Below are positions 33,539 to 42,669 of a stretch of 47,323 bases of DNA, in pieces. The stretch covers positions 1 to 47,323 of the forward strand of contig JAFKMZ010000025.1 of NCBI GenBank assembly GCA_017305055.1, read 5' to 3'. Numbering within the stretch: the stretch's first letter is position 1; each line of letters begins with the position of its first letter. The DNA comes from Lysobacterales bacterium (GTDB lineage: Bacteria; Pseudomonadota; Gammaproteobacteria; Xanthomonadales; Rhodanobacteraceae). The position numbers were made by a program, and so were the translations under genes. The notes under the pieces are model-generated. The model made no database searches. It worked only from the letters and a program-made list of their open reading frames with translations, and was not told the DNA's origin.

Positions 33539-34461
33539 GCGCGGACCCGCAGGCGTGGCCGGACGAGCTGCAGGGGCGCATCGACAAATGGCTGCACACG
33601 CATCCACAGCAGCGCATCGCCCTGGGCTTCGTCGACCGCATGCGGTATGCCGGCCACTATGCACTGCTGGCGCTGGAACAGGAAATGCTCGATGCGGCCT
33701 ACGGCGCGCGTGAGCCGCAGGTCGCGGCCACCAGGCTGCAGTGGTGGGTCGAGGAGTTGTCGGCGGCTCCGGCCAGTGGCGGCCACCATCCGCTCACCGA
33801 ACTGTTGTTTGCCGACCGGCGCGCACGCAGCATCGCGGCGTCGACCTGGACCGCGCCGGCCCTGGCGGCCATCGCGCAGCTGAGTCGCGGGACGGCGGCG
33901 GATTTTCCCGCGCAACTGGAGGCGGCGGGCGTGCTGCACGGTGCCCTGGCCACGCTGGAGACGCAGTGGTGGTATGGCAGCCGCGCGAGTACGCAGCGCG
34001 CGACCCGGGTGGCGGTGCTCGGCCAGCTGCTGCACGCCCTGCGTGCGCTGGCTGAGGACGCAGACCGCGACTGTCTGCCGCTGCCCATGGTGCGCCTGGC
34101 GCAGCATGGTTTGAACCGTGAGCGGCTGCGCCAGCCCGATCCTGCGTCGGCCCAGGCGGTACGGGACCAATTGCTGGATCTGCAGCGCGGTCTGGTCGAG
34201 AGCGCCCGGATGTCCGGGCCGCTCAGCGTGTTCCGCGTGGTGCAATGGCGCGAGGCCCGGCAGTCCCTCGCCCATGCGCTGGCGGCGGCCGACAGCCAGG
34301 CGGCGCTGGCAGTGGTTCCGGCGCGGCCAGGCCTGTGGGATACCCTGCTGGCCTGGCGTACCGCGGCGGCCTGGCGGCAGGCCGATCCATGGGGGACCGG
34401 GCGTGAGTGTGCAACCGCCGACATGGCCAATGCGCTGGGTCCAGATGGCGCGCACCATTGA
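33535..34461 (+). CDS. Squalene/phytoene synthase-family protein (possibly non-catalytic)
   Basis: 308 aa, ATGA overlap with gph. The helical trans-isoprenyl synthase fold is suggested by RMRYAGHYALLALEQEMLDA, VAATRLQWWVEEL, TLETQWWYGS and LPLPMVRLAQHGLNRERL. These match the NDUFAF6-like branch (RLQWW...; LP...HGL) better than carotenoid enzymes. The two Asp-rich substrate motifs (DxxxD) of true squalene and phytoene synthases are not seen, so prenyl-diphosphate condensation is doubtful. In mitochondria NDUFAF6 helps complex I assembly, but that is a remote parallel. No other carotenoid or hopanoid gene is present nearby. Confidence 0.7.
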   Translation: MSADPQAWPDELQGRIDKWLHTHPQQRIALGFVDRMRYAGHYALLALEQEMLDAAYGAREPQVAATRLQWWVEELSAAPASGGHHPLTELLFADRRARSIAASTWTAPALAAIAQLSRGTAADFPAQLEAAGVLHGALATLETQWWYGSRASTQRATRVAVLGQLLHALRALAEDADRDCLPLPMVRLAQHGLNRERLRQPDPASAQAVRDQLLDLQRGLVESARMSGPLSVFRVVQWREARQSLAHALAAADSQAALAVVPARPGLWDTLLAWRTAAAWRQADPWGTGRECATADMANALGPDGAHH

Positions 34462-34530
34462 GGCCGGCCTGATCGGCCCCAAGATCAGCACCTGGGAGGG
34501 CAGTATCGTCGTGGCCATTGGGATGGAAGC

Positions 34531-35457
<927 letters not shown>

Positions 35458-35466
35458 TCGCCGCTG

Positions 35467-35505
35467 CCCGCCGGGCCGGCGGGGATGGCGAAAAGCGGAG
35501 CTTTT
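35467..35505. terminator. Bidirectional terminator region between folE2 and pyrC
   Basis: Two adjacent hairpins fill the 85-bp convergent gap: CCCGCC-(GGGCC)-GGCGGG (35467-35483) and AAAAGC-GGA-GCTTTT (35491-35505). The second has A/T ends on both strands, as expected for a bidirectional terminator. Confidence 0.6.
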
Positions 35506-35542
35506 GCGCTTGAGTTTTGCGCCTGGACAGGTGCCATCCGGG

Positions 35543-36880
35543 TCAGCGCGCGAATTCCAGCCGCTGCCCACGTACCCGCGGGTCGATATGGCTGCCGTCC
35601 CAGACCCGCTCGCCATTGACGAAGGTGCTGGCGATCGAGGCGTCGAAGCGCTGGCCCTCGAGCGGCGACCAGCCGCACTTGGACAGCACCCCGGCGCGGG
35701 TCACGGTATACGGTCGCCGCGGATCGACCAGCACCAGGTCGGCGGCATAGCCCTCGCGCAGGTAGCCGCGGCGCTTGACGTCGAAGCGTTGCGCGGGCGC
35801 GTGGCAGCTCACCTCGACCAGGCGCTCCAGGCTGAGCTTGCCTTCGGCCACGCGCTGCAGGCCGATCTGCAACGCGAACTGCACCAGTGGCAGGCCAGAG
35901 GGCGCGGCATCGTAGGGCTGGGCCTTTTCCTCCAGCAGGTGCGGCGCATGGTCCGTGGCGAGGATGTCGATGCGGCCGTCGGCCAGCGCGGCAATCAGCG
36001 CCTCGCGGTCGGTGGAGGACTTGATCGCCGGGTTGCACTTGATGCGGAAACCCAGCCGGTCGTAATCGCCCTCGTCGAACTGCAGGTAGTGCACGCAGGT
36101 TTCCGCGGTGATCTGCTTGCCGGCCATTGGGCCCGGTTCGAACAAGGCCAGCTCGTCGGCAGTGGAAACGTGCGGCACATGCAGCCTGGCGCCGTGCCTC
36201 CTGGCCAGTGCCACGGCCAGGGTGGTGGACTTGAGGCAGGCCTCGCGGGAGCGGATGCGCGGGTGTTCACGCGCCGGAATGTCCTCGCCGTAGCGGCGGT
36301 GCGCCTCCTCCAGCGCGGCCTCGATCATCGGTGTGTCCTCGCAGTGCGTGATGATCGGCACCGGGCACTCGCGGAAGATCGCCTCCAGCGTGGCCGCATC
36401 GTCCACCAGCATGTTACCGGTCGATGCCCCCATGAATACCTTGACTGCCGGCGTGGTCAGCGGGTCGACTTGCCTGACTGCGGCCAGGTCGTTGTTGCGC
36501 ATGCCCAGGTGGTAGGCGTAGTTCACGACCGCATTGTCGGCGGCATGCGCGTACTTCGCCTCAAGCGTGGCGCGATCGAGCGTCGGCGGTTTGGTGTTGG
36601 GCATGTCCATGTACGAGGTGATGCCGCCTGCCGCACAGGCGCGGGTCTCGTGTGCGGTGTCCGCCTTGTGGCTCAATCCCGGCTCGCGGAAGTGCACGTG
36701 GTCGTCGATCATGCCGGGCAGCAGCCACATGCCGCCGGCGTCGATCACCGCCTCGCCATGGCGTGCCGTGAGGTCGCCGCCAATCGCCTCGATGTGTCCG
36801 GCATGTATCCGCAGGTCGGCCTGGAAACGGTGTCCTTCATTGACCAGCTCTGCGTTCCTGATCAGCCAGTCAGTGGCCAT
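35543..36880 (-). CDS. pyrC: Dihydroorotase
   Basis: 445-aa class I dihydroorotase that cyclises carbamoyl-aspartate in pyrimidine synthesis. Metal site: [23 protein letters not shown] (carbamylated Lys), [16 protein letters not shown] and [14 protein letters not shown]. The ATG at 36880 lies inside the last codons of yidD (11-nt overlap on the same strand); the longer frame to 36952 is yidD sequence in another phase. A pyrC of this class without a neighbouring pyrB is common in xanthomonads. Confidence 0.94.
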   Translation of the reverse strand: MATDWLIRNAELVNEGHRFQADLRIHAGHIEAIGGDLTARHGEAVIDAGGMWLLPGMIDDHVHFREPGLSHKADTAHETRACAAGGITSYMDMPNTKPPTLDRATLEAKYAHAADNAVVNYAYHLGMRNNDLAAVRQVDPLTTPAVKVFMGASTGNMLVDDAATLEAIFRECPVPIITHCEDTPMIEAALEEAHRRYGEDIPAREHPRIRSREACLKSTTLAVALARRHGARLHVPHVSTADELALFEPGPMAGKQITAETCVHYLQFDEGDYDRLGFRIKCNPAIKSSTDREALIAALADGRIDILATDHAPHLLEEKAQPYDAAPSGLPLVQFALQIGLQRVAEGKLSLERLVEVSCHAPAQRFDVKRRGYLREGYAADLVLVDPRRPYTVTRAGVLSKCGWSPLEGQRFDASIASTFVNGERVWDGSHIDPRVRGQRLEFAR

Positions 36881-37133
36881 GCGGTGATGCTCCCGGGCAG
36901 CGGCAAGGGGGAAAGTGGAAGGTCTCAGGTACCGGATCGTTGCCGCCGTCACACAACGGTTGGCAGCGCAACACGCGCCACAGCGCCAGCAGGGAACCGC
37001 GCCAAGGCCCGAATTGCGTCACCGCGATCCGGGCGTACTCGGAGCAGCTAGGATGGAAACGGCAACGCGGCCCGAGCAGCGGACTGAGCAGGCGCTTGTA
37101 TAAATTCAGTATCCACAGTATCAATCGTGTCAA
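36870..37133 (-). CDS. yidD: Membrane protein insertion efficiency factor YidD
   Basis: About 87 aa. The family core is unmistakable: [31 protein letters not shown], with the two conserved Cys, and [18 protein letters not shown]. YidD promotes YidC-dependent insertion at the inner membrane. No in-frame ATG or GTG lies just upstream, so translation most likely starts at TTG 37133 (reads [13 protein letters not shown]). It overlaps pyrC by 11 nt. Usually yidD lies between rnpA and yidC; here it has moved beside pyrC. Confidence 0.88.
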   Translation of the reverse strand: MTRLILWILNLYKRLLSPLLGPRCRFHPSCSEYARIAVTQFGPWRGSLLALWRVLRCQPLCDGGNDPVPETFHFPPCRCPGASPHGH

Positions 37134-37193
37134 CGAGTTTACCGACCGGCAAGTTTTCAGGTGGAGACCGGCGCAAGTATTCCAGATGTGCGC

Positions 37194-37222
37194 TTGCTGG
37201 TACAGGACACATGGGTTATAAA
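37194..37222 (+). promoter_or_regulatory. Sigma70-type promoter of dksA
   Basis: -35 TTGCTG (37194-37199), 17-bp spacer, -10 TATAAA (37217-37222), start codon at 37258. This is the best-matched promoter in the window and lies in the 124-bp divergent yidD-dksA gap. Confidence 0.65.
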
Positions 37223-37257
37223 ACCCGACCGCCGCGGCCAATGCATGGTGAGAGGAT

Positions 37258-38559
37258 ATGGCGAAGAACAATGGTCGTTTGAGCCCTGACAAAGTGCAGG
37301 CGAAAGGAAAATCCAACGGATCTGGTCGCACGGCGGCGCGGGCCAAGTCGACCGCTGCACCGGCAGCCAAGGGCGGCAAGCCGGCGAAGAAACTGGCGGC
37401 CAAGCCGGCATCGACCAGGGCGGGCAAGCCTGCCGTGAAAGCCGCGGCGAAGAAAACGTCGGCAAAGGCCGCGTCGGCGCAGGTGGCCAAGCCGGCGCGC
37501 AAGCCGGCCCCCGGCCCGACCAAGCCGGCACGGGCGGCAGCACAGTCCAGGCCGGCGGCAAAGCCGGGCATGAAGAAAAGGCCCAACGTAAAAAAGACCT
37601 CCGCCGGGACCAGGTCGACGCCGGTCGCCAAGGCTGGCAAGCGCGCGCCGGCACCCGCCAGGAAGGCCGCCGCGCCCAAGCCGGGCAAGGCTGCTGCGCG
37701 CAAGGCGGCACCGACCCCGGTCCGCGGCAAGCCTGCTGCGGGCAAAGTGGCTGGCAAGGCCGCCGCGTCGCGGCCAGGTGCGGCGACGAAGCAACACAAG
37801 CCGGTATCGGCGCCACGCGGCAAGTCGACGGCTGGCCATGCTCCGGCGACGCCGCATGATGGGCACGGGAAGCCGTCCGCTACCGCGACGTCGGCGCCGC
37901 GACAGGCACATGCGCCGGTAGTACCGGTGCGCAAGCCGGCCGGCCACGCACCGGGGTCGCCAAGCTTCAAGGGGCGGATCGCCAGCGCCACGGCCATGGT
38001 GACCACCCCACACCCCAAGCCGGCCGCCACGGCCGGCTCCCACAAACATTCCAAGCATCCTTCGGACTCAATGAACAAAAGTGCGGTAACCAACCTGGAC
38101 AATGGCGTCACCCGCGAGGACGGGCGCTACGCCCTGCCTGCCACCAGCAACATCGAATTGCCGCGCGGCTATGTACCCGGCCCGAAAGAGGAGTACATGA
38201 ATCCGCGCCAGCTTGCGTATTTCCGCAACAAGTTGCGTACCTGGCGTGCGCAACTGGTGGAGGAGTCGCGGCAGACCATGGACAACCTGCGCGAAGAAGT
38301 GCGTGACGTCGGTGACGAAGCCGAGCGCGCGACGCGCGAGACGGAAAATTCGCTTGAGCTGCGTACCCGCGACCGCTATCGCAAATTGATCGCCAAGATC
38401 GACAAGGCCCTGCGTCGCATCGAGGACGGCACCTACGGCTTTTGCGAGGAAACCGACGAGGAGATCGGCGTCGAGCGCCTCGATGCGCGGCCGATCGCCA
38501 CACTGTCGCTCGATGCCCAGGAGCGCCGGGAGCATCTGCAGAAGCAGATGGGCGACTGA
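37258..38559 (+). CDS. dksA: DksA-family RNA polymerase regulator with long histone-H1-like N-terminal tail
   Basis: 433 aa. Residues 1-271 are Lys/Ala/Pro-rich repeats ([26 protein letters not shown]) without predicted fold; residues 272-433 match whole DksA. The coiled coil ([38 protein letters not shown]) has a tip DEAERA, aligned to E. coli D71xxD74xA76 as D353, E356, A358. The zinc finger keeps only Cys396; the other three positions are T399, S417 and A420, as in zinc-independent DksA paralogues. The rest of the C-terminus is conserved ([15 protein letters not shown]). DksA with ppGpp retunes rRNA and amino-acid promoters. An internal in-frame ATG (38071) would give a tail-less 162-aa form, but no ribosome binding site is obvious there. 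Confidence 0.9.
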   Translation: MAKNNGRLSPDKVQAKGKSNGSGRTAARAKSTAAPAAKGGKPAKKLAAKPASTRAGKPAVKAAAKKTSAKAASAQVAKPARKPAPGPTKPARAAAQSRPAAKPGMKKRPNVKKTSAGTRSTPVAKAGKRAPAPARKAAAPKPGKAAARKAAPTPVRGKPAAGKVAGKAAASRPGAATKQHKPVSAPRGKSTAGHAPATPHDGHGKPSATATSAPRQAHAPVVPVRKPAGHAPGSPSFKGRIASATAMVTTPHPKPAATAGSHKHSKHPSDSMNKSAVTNLDNGVTREDGRYALPATSNIELPRGYVPGPKEEYMNPRQLAYFRNKLRTWRAQLVEESRQTMDNLREEVRDVGDEAERATRETENSLELRTRDRYRKLIAKIDKALRRIEDGTYGFCEETDEEIGVERLDARPIATLSLDAQERREHLQKQMGD

Positions 38560-38581
38560 TCCACCGCGTCGCCGCCGAGTG

Positions 38582-38601
38582 GTGCCCGTTGCCCGGGGCA
38601 C
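38582..38601. terminator. Hairpin between convergent dksA and sufE
   Basis: GTGCCC (38582-38587), loop GTTGCCCG, GGGCAC (38596-38601), in the 50-bp convergent gap; no T tract. Confidence 0.4.
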
Positions 38602-38609
38602 ACCAGGTG

Positions 38610-39041
38610 TCAGCGCAGTGCGGCGCTGGCGTATTCCTTTACCTTGGCGAGGGTCGCGGCCAGTCCGTTTGAGCGGGTCGGCGAGAGGTGCTTGGCCAGG
38701 CCGATGGCGGCGATGAACTCCGGCGAGGTGGCCAGGATTTCATCCGCGGGCCGGTCCGAGTACACGCGCAGGATCAGCGCGAGCAGGCCGGAGACGATCG
38801 CCGAATCGCTGGCGGCGTCGAAATGCAGCCTGGCTGCGTCGCCGCTCGGCACCAGCCAGACCATCGACTGGCAGCCGCTGATCCGGTACTCCTCGGTCTT
38901 CCACTCGTCGGGGAATGTGGCAAGGCGCTTGCCGATGTCGATCAGGTATTGGTAACGCTCGGTCCAGTCGCCGAAAAAGGCGAACTCGTCGGCGATGGCC
39001 TGCTGTGCGGCGTCGGCGCTTGTCGTGGCAGTTGCACTCAT
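38610..39041 (-). CDS. sufE: SufE-family cysteine desulfuration protein
   Basis: 143 aa. SufE takes persulfide sulfur from a cysteine desulfurase (SufS or CsdA) for iron-sulfur cluster assembly. The active Cys57 is in YRISGCQSMVWLV, and the family segment GLLALILRVYSDRPADEIL is present. ATG 39041 was chosen over 39092, whose extra residues are not SufE-like. The suf operon is not here, so it could serve CsdA-like or SufS elsewhere. 29 bp separate it from cysS on the same strand; linkage of a cysteine desulfuration protein and Cys-tRNA synthetase is probably incidental. Confidence 0.92.
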   Translation of the reverse strand: MSATATTSADAAQQAIADEFAFFGDWTERYQYLIDIGKRLATFPDEWKTEEYRISGCQSMVWLVPSGDAARLHFDAASDSAIVSGLLALILRVYSDRPADEILATSPEFIAAIGLAKHLSPTRSNGLAATLAKVKEYASAALR

Positions 39042-39070
39042 GCCCGCATTATCCCACCGGCCGAGCCTGG

Positions 39071-40441
39071 TCAGGGCTTGACGATGCTCCATCGCGTACC
39101 TTCGGTGCTGTCCTCGATGAGCACGCCGAGCGCGTGCAGCTCATCGCGCAAGGCATCGGCACGTGCGAAGTCGCGACACTCGCGGGCCTCACGCCGCTGC
39201 CGCAGGAGCGTTTCAATGTGCGTGGTGTCCACCTCGTTTTTGCCGGCCCGGAACCAGTCCTGCGGCTCCTGCCGCAACAAACCCAACGTCGCGGCGCCGG
39301 CAAGCAGCTCGGCCTTGGCAACCGCACTGCGGTCGCGGCGTGCGCGGTCAGCCAGCTCGGCCAGCTCGGCCAGTGCCTGGGGCGTGTTGAGGTCATCGCA
39401 CAACGCCGCCTCGATCCCCTGCGGTACTGGCATGTTCCGCTCCGGCACGTCGACGTCAGCCATGTCGCGCAGCACACGGTACCAGCCATCGAGGGTGGAT
39501 GTGGCCTGACGGATACCGGACTCGGACCAGTCCAGCGGTTGCCGATAGTGGCCGCTCAGCAGGCGCAGGCGCAGGGCCTCCGCCGGGTGTTGCTGCAGCA
39601 ACTCGTGCAGCACCAGCACGTTGCCAAGCGACTTCGACATCTTGCGGCCTTCGAAAGTCAGCATGCCGTTGTGCAGCCACCAGCGGGCAAACAGCTGGCC
39701 ACCGTGCGCACAGGTGGATTGCGCGATCTCGTTTTCGTGATGCGGGAACAGCAGGTCGATGCCACCGGCGTGGATGTCGATGGTCTGGCCCAGGTGGGCG
39801 GCACTCATCGCCGAGCATTCGATGTGCCACCCGGGCCGTCCGCGTCCCCAGGGGCTGTCCCAGCCCGGCAGCTCGGGTGGTGAAGGCTTCCACAGCACGA
39901 AGTCACCGGGGTCGCGCTTGTAGTCGGCAACCTCGATGCGTGAGCCGGCCAGCAGCTCTTCCGGGTCGCGTCCCGACAAGGCGCCGTATCGCGCAAACGA
40001 GGCCACGGCAAACAGCACGTGCCCCGCGCTGACATAGGCATGACCGCGCTCCAGCAGGCACCTGATCATGTCGACGATGGGCGTGATGTGCCCGGTGGCC
40101 TGCGGCTCGATGTCCGGCTCGGCCACGCCCATGGCCGCCATATCATCGTGGTAAATCTCGGTGAAGCGTCGGGTGATGGTGCCGATCGGCACGCCTTGCT
40201 GCTGGGCGGCAGCGTTGATCTTGTCGTCGATATCTGTGATGTTGCGCGCGTAGACCACCCGGGGATAGTGGCGCCGCAGCAGCTGCACCAGCACGTCGAA
40301 CACCACCGGGCCGCGGGCATTGCCGATGTGCACGTAGTTGTAGACGGTTGGCCCGCACAGGTACATCGTCACCCGGCCGGGATCGCCAGGCTCGAACGTC
40401 TCGATGCGGCGGGTCAGGCTGTTGTAGAGCGAAATCGGCAT
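39071..40441 (-). CDS. cysS: Cysteinyl-tRNA synthetase
   Basis: 456 aa, class I synthetase. HIGN at residues 38-41 ([16 protein letters not shown]), KMSKS in [12 protein letters not shown], zinc ligands Cys29 (LCGPTVYN), GWHIECSAM and [12 protein letters not shown]. Length equals E. coli CysRS (461 aa). The ATG at 40441 starts the canonical MPISLYNSL; the longer frame upstream is not family-like. Confidence 0.97.
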   Translation of the reverse strand: MPISLYNSLTRRIETFEPGDPGRVTMYLCGPTVYNYVHIGNARGPVVFDVLVQLLRRHYPRVVYARNITDIDDKINAAAQQQGVPIGTITRRFTEIYHDDMAAMGVAEPDIEPQATGHITPIVDMIRCLLERGHAYVSAGHVLFAVASFARYGALSGRDPEELLAGSRIEVADYKRDPGDFVLWKPSPPELPGWDSPWGRGRPGWHIECSAMSAAHLGQTIDIHAGGIDLLFPHHENEIAQSTCAHGGQLFARWWLHNGMLTFEGRKMSKSLGNVLVLHELLQQHPAEALRLRLLSGHYRQPLDWSESGIRQATSTLDGWYRVLRDMADVDVPERNMPVPQGIEAALCDDLNTPQALAELAELADRARRDRSAVAKAELLAGAATLGLLRQEPQDWFRAGKNEVDTTHIETLLRQRREARECRDFARADALRDELHALGVLIEDSTEGTRWSIVKP

Positions 40442-40607
40442 GGGTGGTCCGTGGCCGGATGGGATGGAAGGCCGGGCAGCCCAGCATCTTAACAAGGTGT
40501 AAGCCGGGTGTTGGGTCAGTGGTCGTTCTAAGCGTGTATTCAGCGTGAATTTGCTGCAATGCCCGCTAAATGCAACCAAGCGCGGCTTTGGGAACTCGGA
40601 GGTCGTC

Positions 40608-41141
40608 ATGAGCAGGCTTTGGCTTTCCACTTTGGTGCTCGCCATGGTGTCCACTGGGGTGTTTGCCCAGGACGGACGCTATGCCACGTCGGCCCCGAAC
40701 GACGAGAACGCCCACTACGGCTGGGCCGACGTGCTGCGCGCGGATCCCGTACAAGGCGTCACCCGCACCGAAGTGCCCCGGCAGGAATGCTATGACCAGC
40801 CCGTGGTACGCCAGGAAGGCGGCAACACCACGGCCGGTACGGTGTTGGGCGCGGTGGTGGGCGGCGTGCTCGGCAACACCATCGGCAAGGGCGACGGGCG
40901 CAAGGCGGCGACCGTCCTGGGCGCGGTCGCCGGCGGTGCGGTGGGCAATCGCGCAACCCAGGGTGGCACGTACGAATCCACGCAGACCCAATGCCGCACG
41001 GTGAGCTCGGTCAGCGAGCAGCGCCAGATCATCGGCTACGACGTGGAATACCGCTATCACGGGGACGTCTACGTCTCGCGCCTGAGCTACGACCCCGGCG
41101 ACCGCCTGCGCGTGCGCGTCAGCGTCACCCCGGCCAACTGA
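40608..41141 (+). CDS. Exported glycine-zipper 2TM-domain protein
   Basis: 177 aa with a signal peptide ([21 protein letters not shown]). The middle has two Gly/Ala zipper helices ([16 protein letters not shown] and [15 protein letters not shown]) of the 17-kDa surface antigen (Rick_17kDa_Anti) family. The C-terminal beta segment ([19 protein letters not shown]) fits the same family, whose role in the envelope is unclear. No lipobox Cys is present, unlike SlyB-type lipoproteins. GGAGG lies 5 nt before the ATG. It is upstream of the arginine operon but separated by the 488-bp leader region. Confidence 0.82.
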   Translation: MSRLWLSTLVLAMVSTGVFAQDGRYATSAPNDENAHYGWADVLRADPVQGVTRTEVPRQECYDQPVVRQEGGNTTAGTVLGAVVGGVLGNTIGKGDGRKAATVLGAVAGGAVGNRATQGGTYESTQTQCRTVSSVSEQRQIIGYDVEYRYHGDVYVSRLSYDPGDRLRVRVSVTPAN

Positions 41142-41243
41142 TTCCGGGCGGATCGATTCCGCTTGGCGGTGCCGGGTATGTGCCGTGAGTCCATCATGCG
41201 GCGTCCCGCATGCCAGCTGTTGCGTCGCAAAGGGAATGCCGGC

Positions 41244-41375
41244 ATGATGGGCGCATTGCGTGCGGAAATGCCCATGTCCACAGCCGTCTACACCGCCACC
41301 GTGCTGACCAGCGCCCGTGCCGCTTCGGGCATGACCTCGCGCGCGCGCCGACCGGGCAGACATGTCGCCGGGTAG
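41244..41375 (+). CDS. Candidate arginine leader peptide of the arginine operon
   Basis: A 43-codon frame starting at ATG 41244 or 41247 (AAGGGA at 41230-41235, 8 nt upstream), or at ATG 41274 for a 33-residue form (GGAA, 6 nt upstream). It ends SRARRPGRHVAG-stop: Arg codons CGC 41340, CGC 41346, CGA 41349 and AGA 41358, that is four Arg in the ten residues 33-42, just before the TAG at 41373. Arg is common in random GC-rich frames, so composition alone is weak; position relative to the attenuator hairpins is the main support. It is not similar to any protein I recognise. Confidence 0.55.
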   Translation: MMGALRAEMPMSTAVYTATVLTSARAASGMTSRARRPGRHVAG

Positions 41376-41432
41376 GCTGTCGCACGCGTAGTTTGTGTAT
41401 CGACGAAAAACCCGGCCCTCGTGCCGGGTTTT
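41347..41432 (+). promoter_or_regulatory. Candidate ribosome-mediated transcription attenuator (arms 1-4)
   Basis: Arm 1 GCCGACCGGGC (41347-41357, over Arg codons) pairs with arm 2 GCCGGGTAGGC (41367-41377, including the stop codon): nine pairs, two mismatches, 9-nt loop. Arm 2 core GCCGGGT (41367-41373) also pairs perfectly with arm 3 ACCCGGC (41410-41416), the 5' side of the terminator. Arm 3 alternatively pairs with arm 4 (41423-41432). A ribosome stalled at the Arg codons would block arm 1, free arm 2 and prevent termination; one reaching the stop would cover arm 2 and allow termination. Pairings are read from sequence; the mechanism is inference. Confidence 0.6.
41407..41432 (+). terminator. 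Intrinsic terminator in the argF' leader
   Basis: A perfect 10-bp stem AAAACCCGGC (41407-41416), loop CCTCGT, GCCGGGTTTT (41423-41432), followed by CTGCTTTT. It is the strongest intrinsic terminator in the window, yet lies about 200 bp upstream of argF' in the same direction. The glycine-zipper gene ends 265 bp before it, so it could also end that transcript. Confidence 0.8.
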
Positions 41433-41502
41433 CTGCTTTTGGCCGTTTCATTCCCCGAGGCGAATGCCATTCACCTGTTCAAGCCGAGACCTCCAATTTG
41501 CC

Positions 41503-41590
41503 GTCATTCCCGCGAAGAGCTTCACAGCAACGAAGCTGGTCAAGCGGGAATCGTTTTACGACCGACGCATGTCTGGTCATCCAGTGACTT
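41503..41590. repeat. CGTCATTCCCGCG-type palindromic (REP-like) element
   Basis: ATTCCCGC (41506-41513) pairs with GCGGGAAT (41544-41551), and inside it AGCTTC (41518-41523) pairs with GAAGCT (41532-41537). The flank ATCCAGTGACTT (41579-41590) resembles the usual tail of widespread xanthomonad palindromes of the form GTCATTCCCGCGAA...GCGGGAAT. Here it is separated from the stem by about 27 bp. It lies between the leader terminator and argF'. Confidence 0.6.
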
Positions 41591-41629
41591 CAGCCTTTAC
41601 GGGCCGCCACCGCTCCGGAGCACCACCCC

Positions 41630-42640
41630 ATGACCCTCCGCCATTTCATCACCACCCAGGACTGCAGCCGCGCCGAGATCGACGCCTTGCTGGCGCAGGC
41701 CGCCGGGTTCAAGCGTTCGCCCGGCGGCCGCCAGCTGGCAGGCAAGTCGATTGCCCTGCTGTTTTTCAATCCCTCCATGCGCACGCGCACCAGCTTTGAG
41801 CTCGGCGCCTACCAGTTGGGCGGGCACGCCATCGTGCTGTCGCCGGGCAAGGATGCGTGGCCCATCGAGTTCGAGGTGGGCACGGTGATGGATGGCGACA
41901 GCGAGGAGCACGTGGCCGAGGTCGCCCAGGTGCTGTCGCGCTACGTCGACCTGATCGCGGTCCGCGCGTTCCCGAAGTTCCAGGACTGGGCGGTGGATCG
42001 CGAGGACCAGGTGATCAAGGCGTTCGCCCGCTACGCCACGGTGCCGGTGATCAACATGGAAACCATCACCCATCCCTGCCAGGAGCTGGCCCACGTACTG
42101 GCCTTGCAGGAGCACCTGGGCAACGATCTGCGGCACCGAAAGTACGTGCTGACCTGGACCTGGCATCCGAAGCCGCTGAACACCGCTGTCGCCAATTCGG
42201 CCCTGCTGATCGCCACCAGGATGGGCATGGACGTGACCCTGCTGTGCCCGACGCCGGACTACGTGCTGGATGAGCGCTACATGGCGTTCGGCCGCCGGAA
42301 TGCCGAGGAAAATGGTGGCTCGCTCACGGTCAGCCATGACGTGGAGGCCAGCTATCGGGGCGCCGACGTGGTCTACGCCAAGAGCTGGGGCGCGCTGCCG
42401 TTCTTCGGCCGTTGGGACCAGGAGAAGCCGATCCGCGAGGCGCATCGGCACTTCACCGTCGACGCGCAAAAGATGGCGCTGACCAACCACGGCCTGTTCA
42501 GCCATTGCCTGCCGCTGCGGCGCAATGTGCAGGCGACCGACGCGGTCATGGACTCGCCGGCCTGCATCGCCATCGACGAGGCTGAAAACCGCCTGCACGT
42601 GCAGAAGGCGGTCATGGCATCACTGCTTGCCACGCATTGA
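41630..42640 (+). CDS. argF': N-acetyl-L-ornithine carbamoyltransferase
   Basis: 336 aa. This branch of the carbamoyltransferases uses N-acetylornithine rather than ornithine, giving N-acetylcitrulline; it is known from Xanthomonas and relatives. Carbamoyl-phosphate motif FFNPSMRTRTSFELG, THPCQELAHVLALQEH and HCLPLRRNVQATD are visible, with TWTWHPKPLNTAVANSA, typical of the N-acetyl type. The Lys in TVDAQKMALTNHGLF likely corresponds to the carboxylated lysine described in the Xanthomonas enzyme. GGAG lies 9 nt before the ATG. It is the first structural gene of the arginine operon, behind the candidate attenuator. Confidence 0.95.
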   Translation: MTLRHFITTQDCSRAEIDALLAQAAGFKRSPGGRQLAGKSIALLFFNPSMRTRTSFELGAYQLGGHAIVLSPGKDAWPIEFEVGTVMDGDSEEHVAEVAQVLSRYVDLIAVRAFPKFQDWAVDREDQVIKAFARYATVPVINMETITHPCQELAHVLALQEHLGNDLRHRKYVLTWTWHPKPLNTAVANSALLIATRMGMDVTLLCPTPDYVLDERYMAFGRRNAEENGGSLTVSHDVEASYRGADVVYAKSWGALPFFGRWDQEKPIREAHRHFTVDAQKMALTNHGLFSHCLPLRRNVQATDAVMDSPACIAIDEAENRLHVQKAVMASLLATH

Positions 42641-42669
42641 CCCAGGCGATTCGACGCAGGAGACGGCGC

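Noticed and set aside
36873-38111. A 413-codon minus-strand open frame antisense to dksA that ends as yidD
   Set aside because: Only the last ~87 codons show a known fold (YidD). The rest is antisense to the Lys/Ala-rich dksA tail, whose codon bias keeps the opposite frame open.
41142-41629. ArgR operator (ARG box) upstream of argF'
   Set aside because: No A/T-rich 18-bp palindrome resembling the E. coli ARG box is present in the gap.
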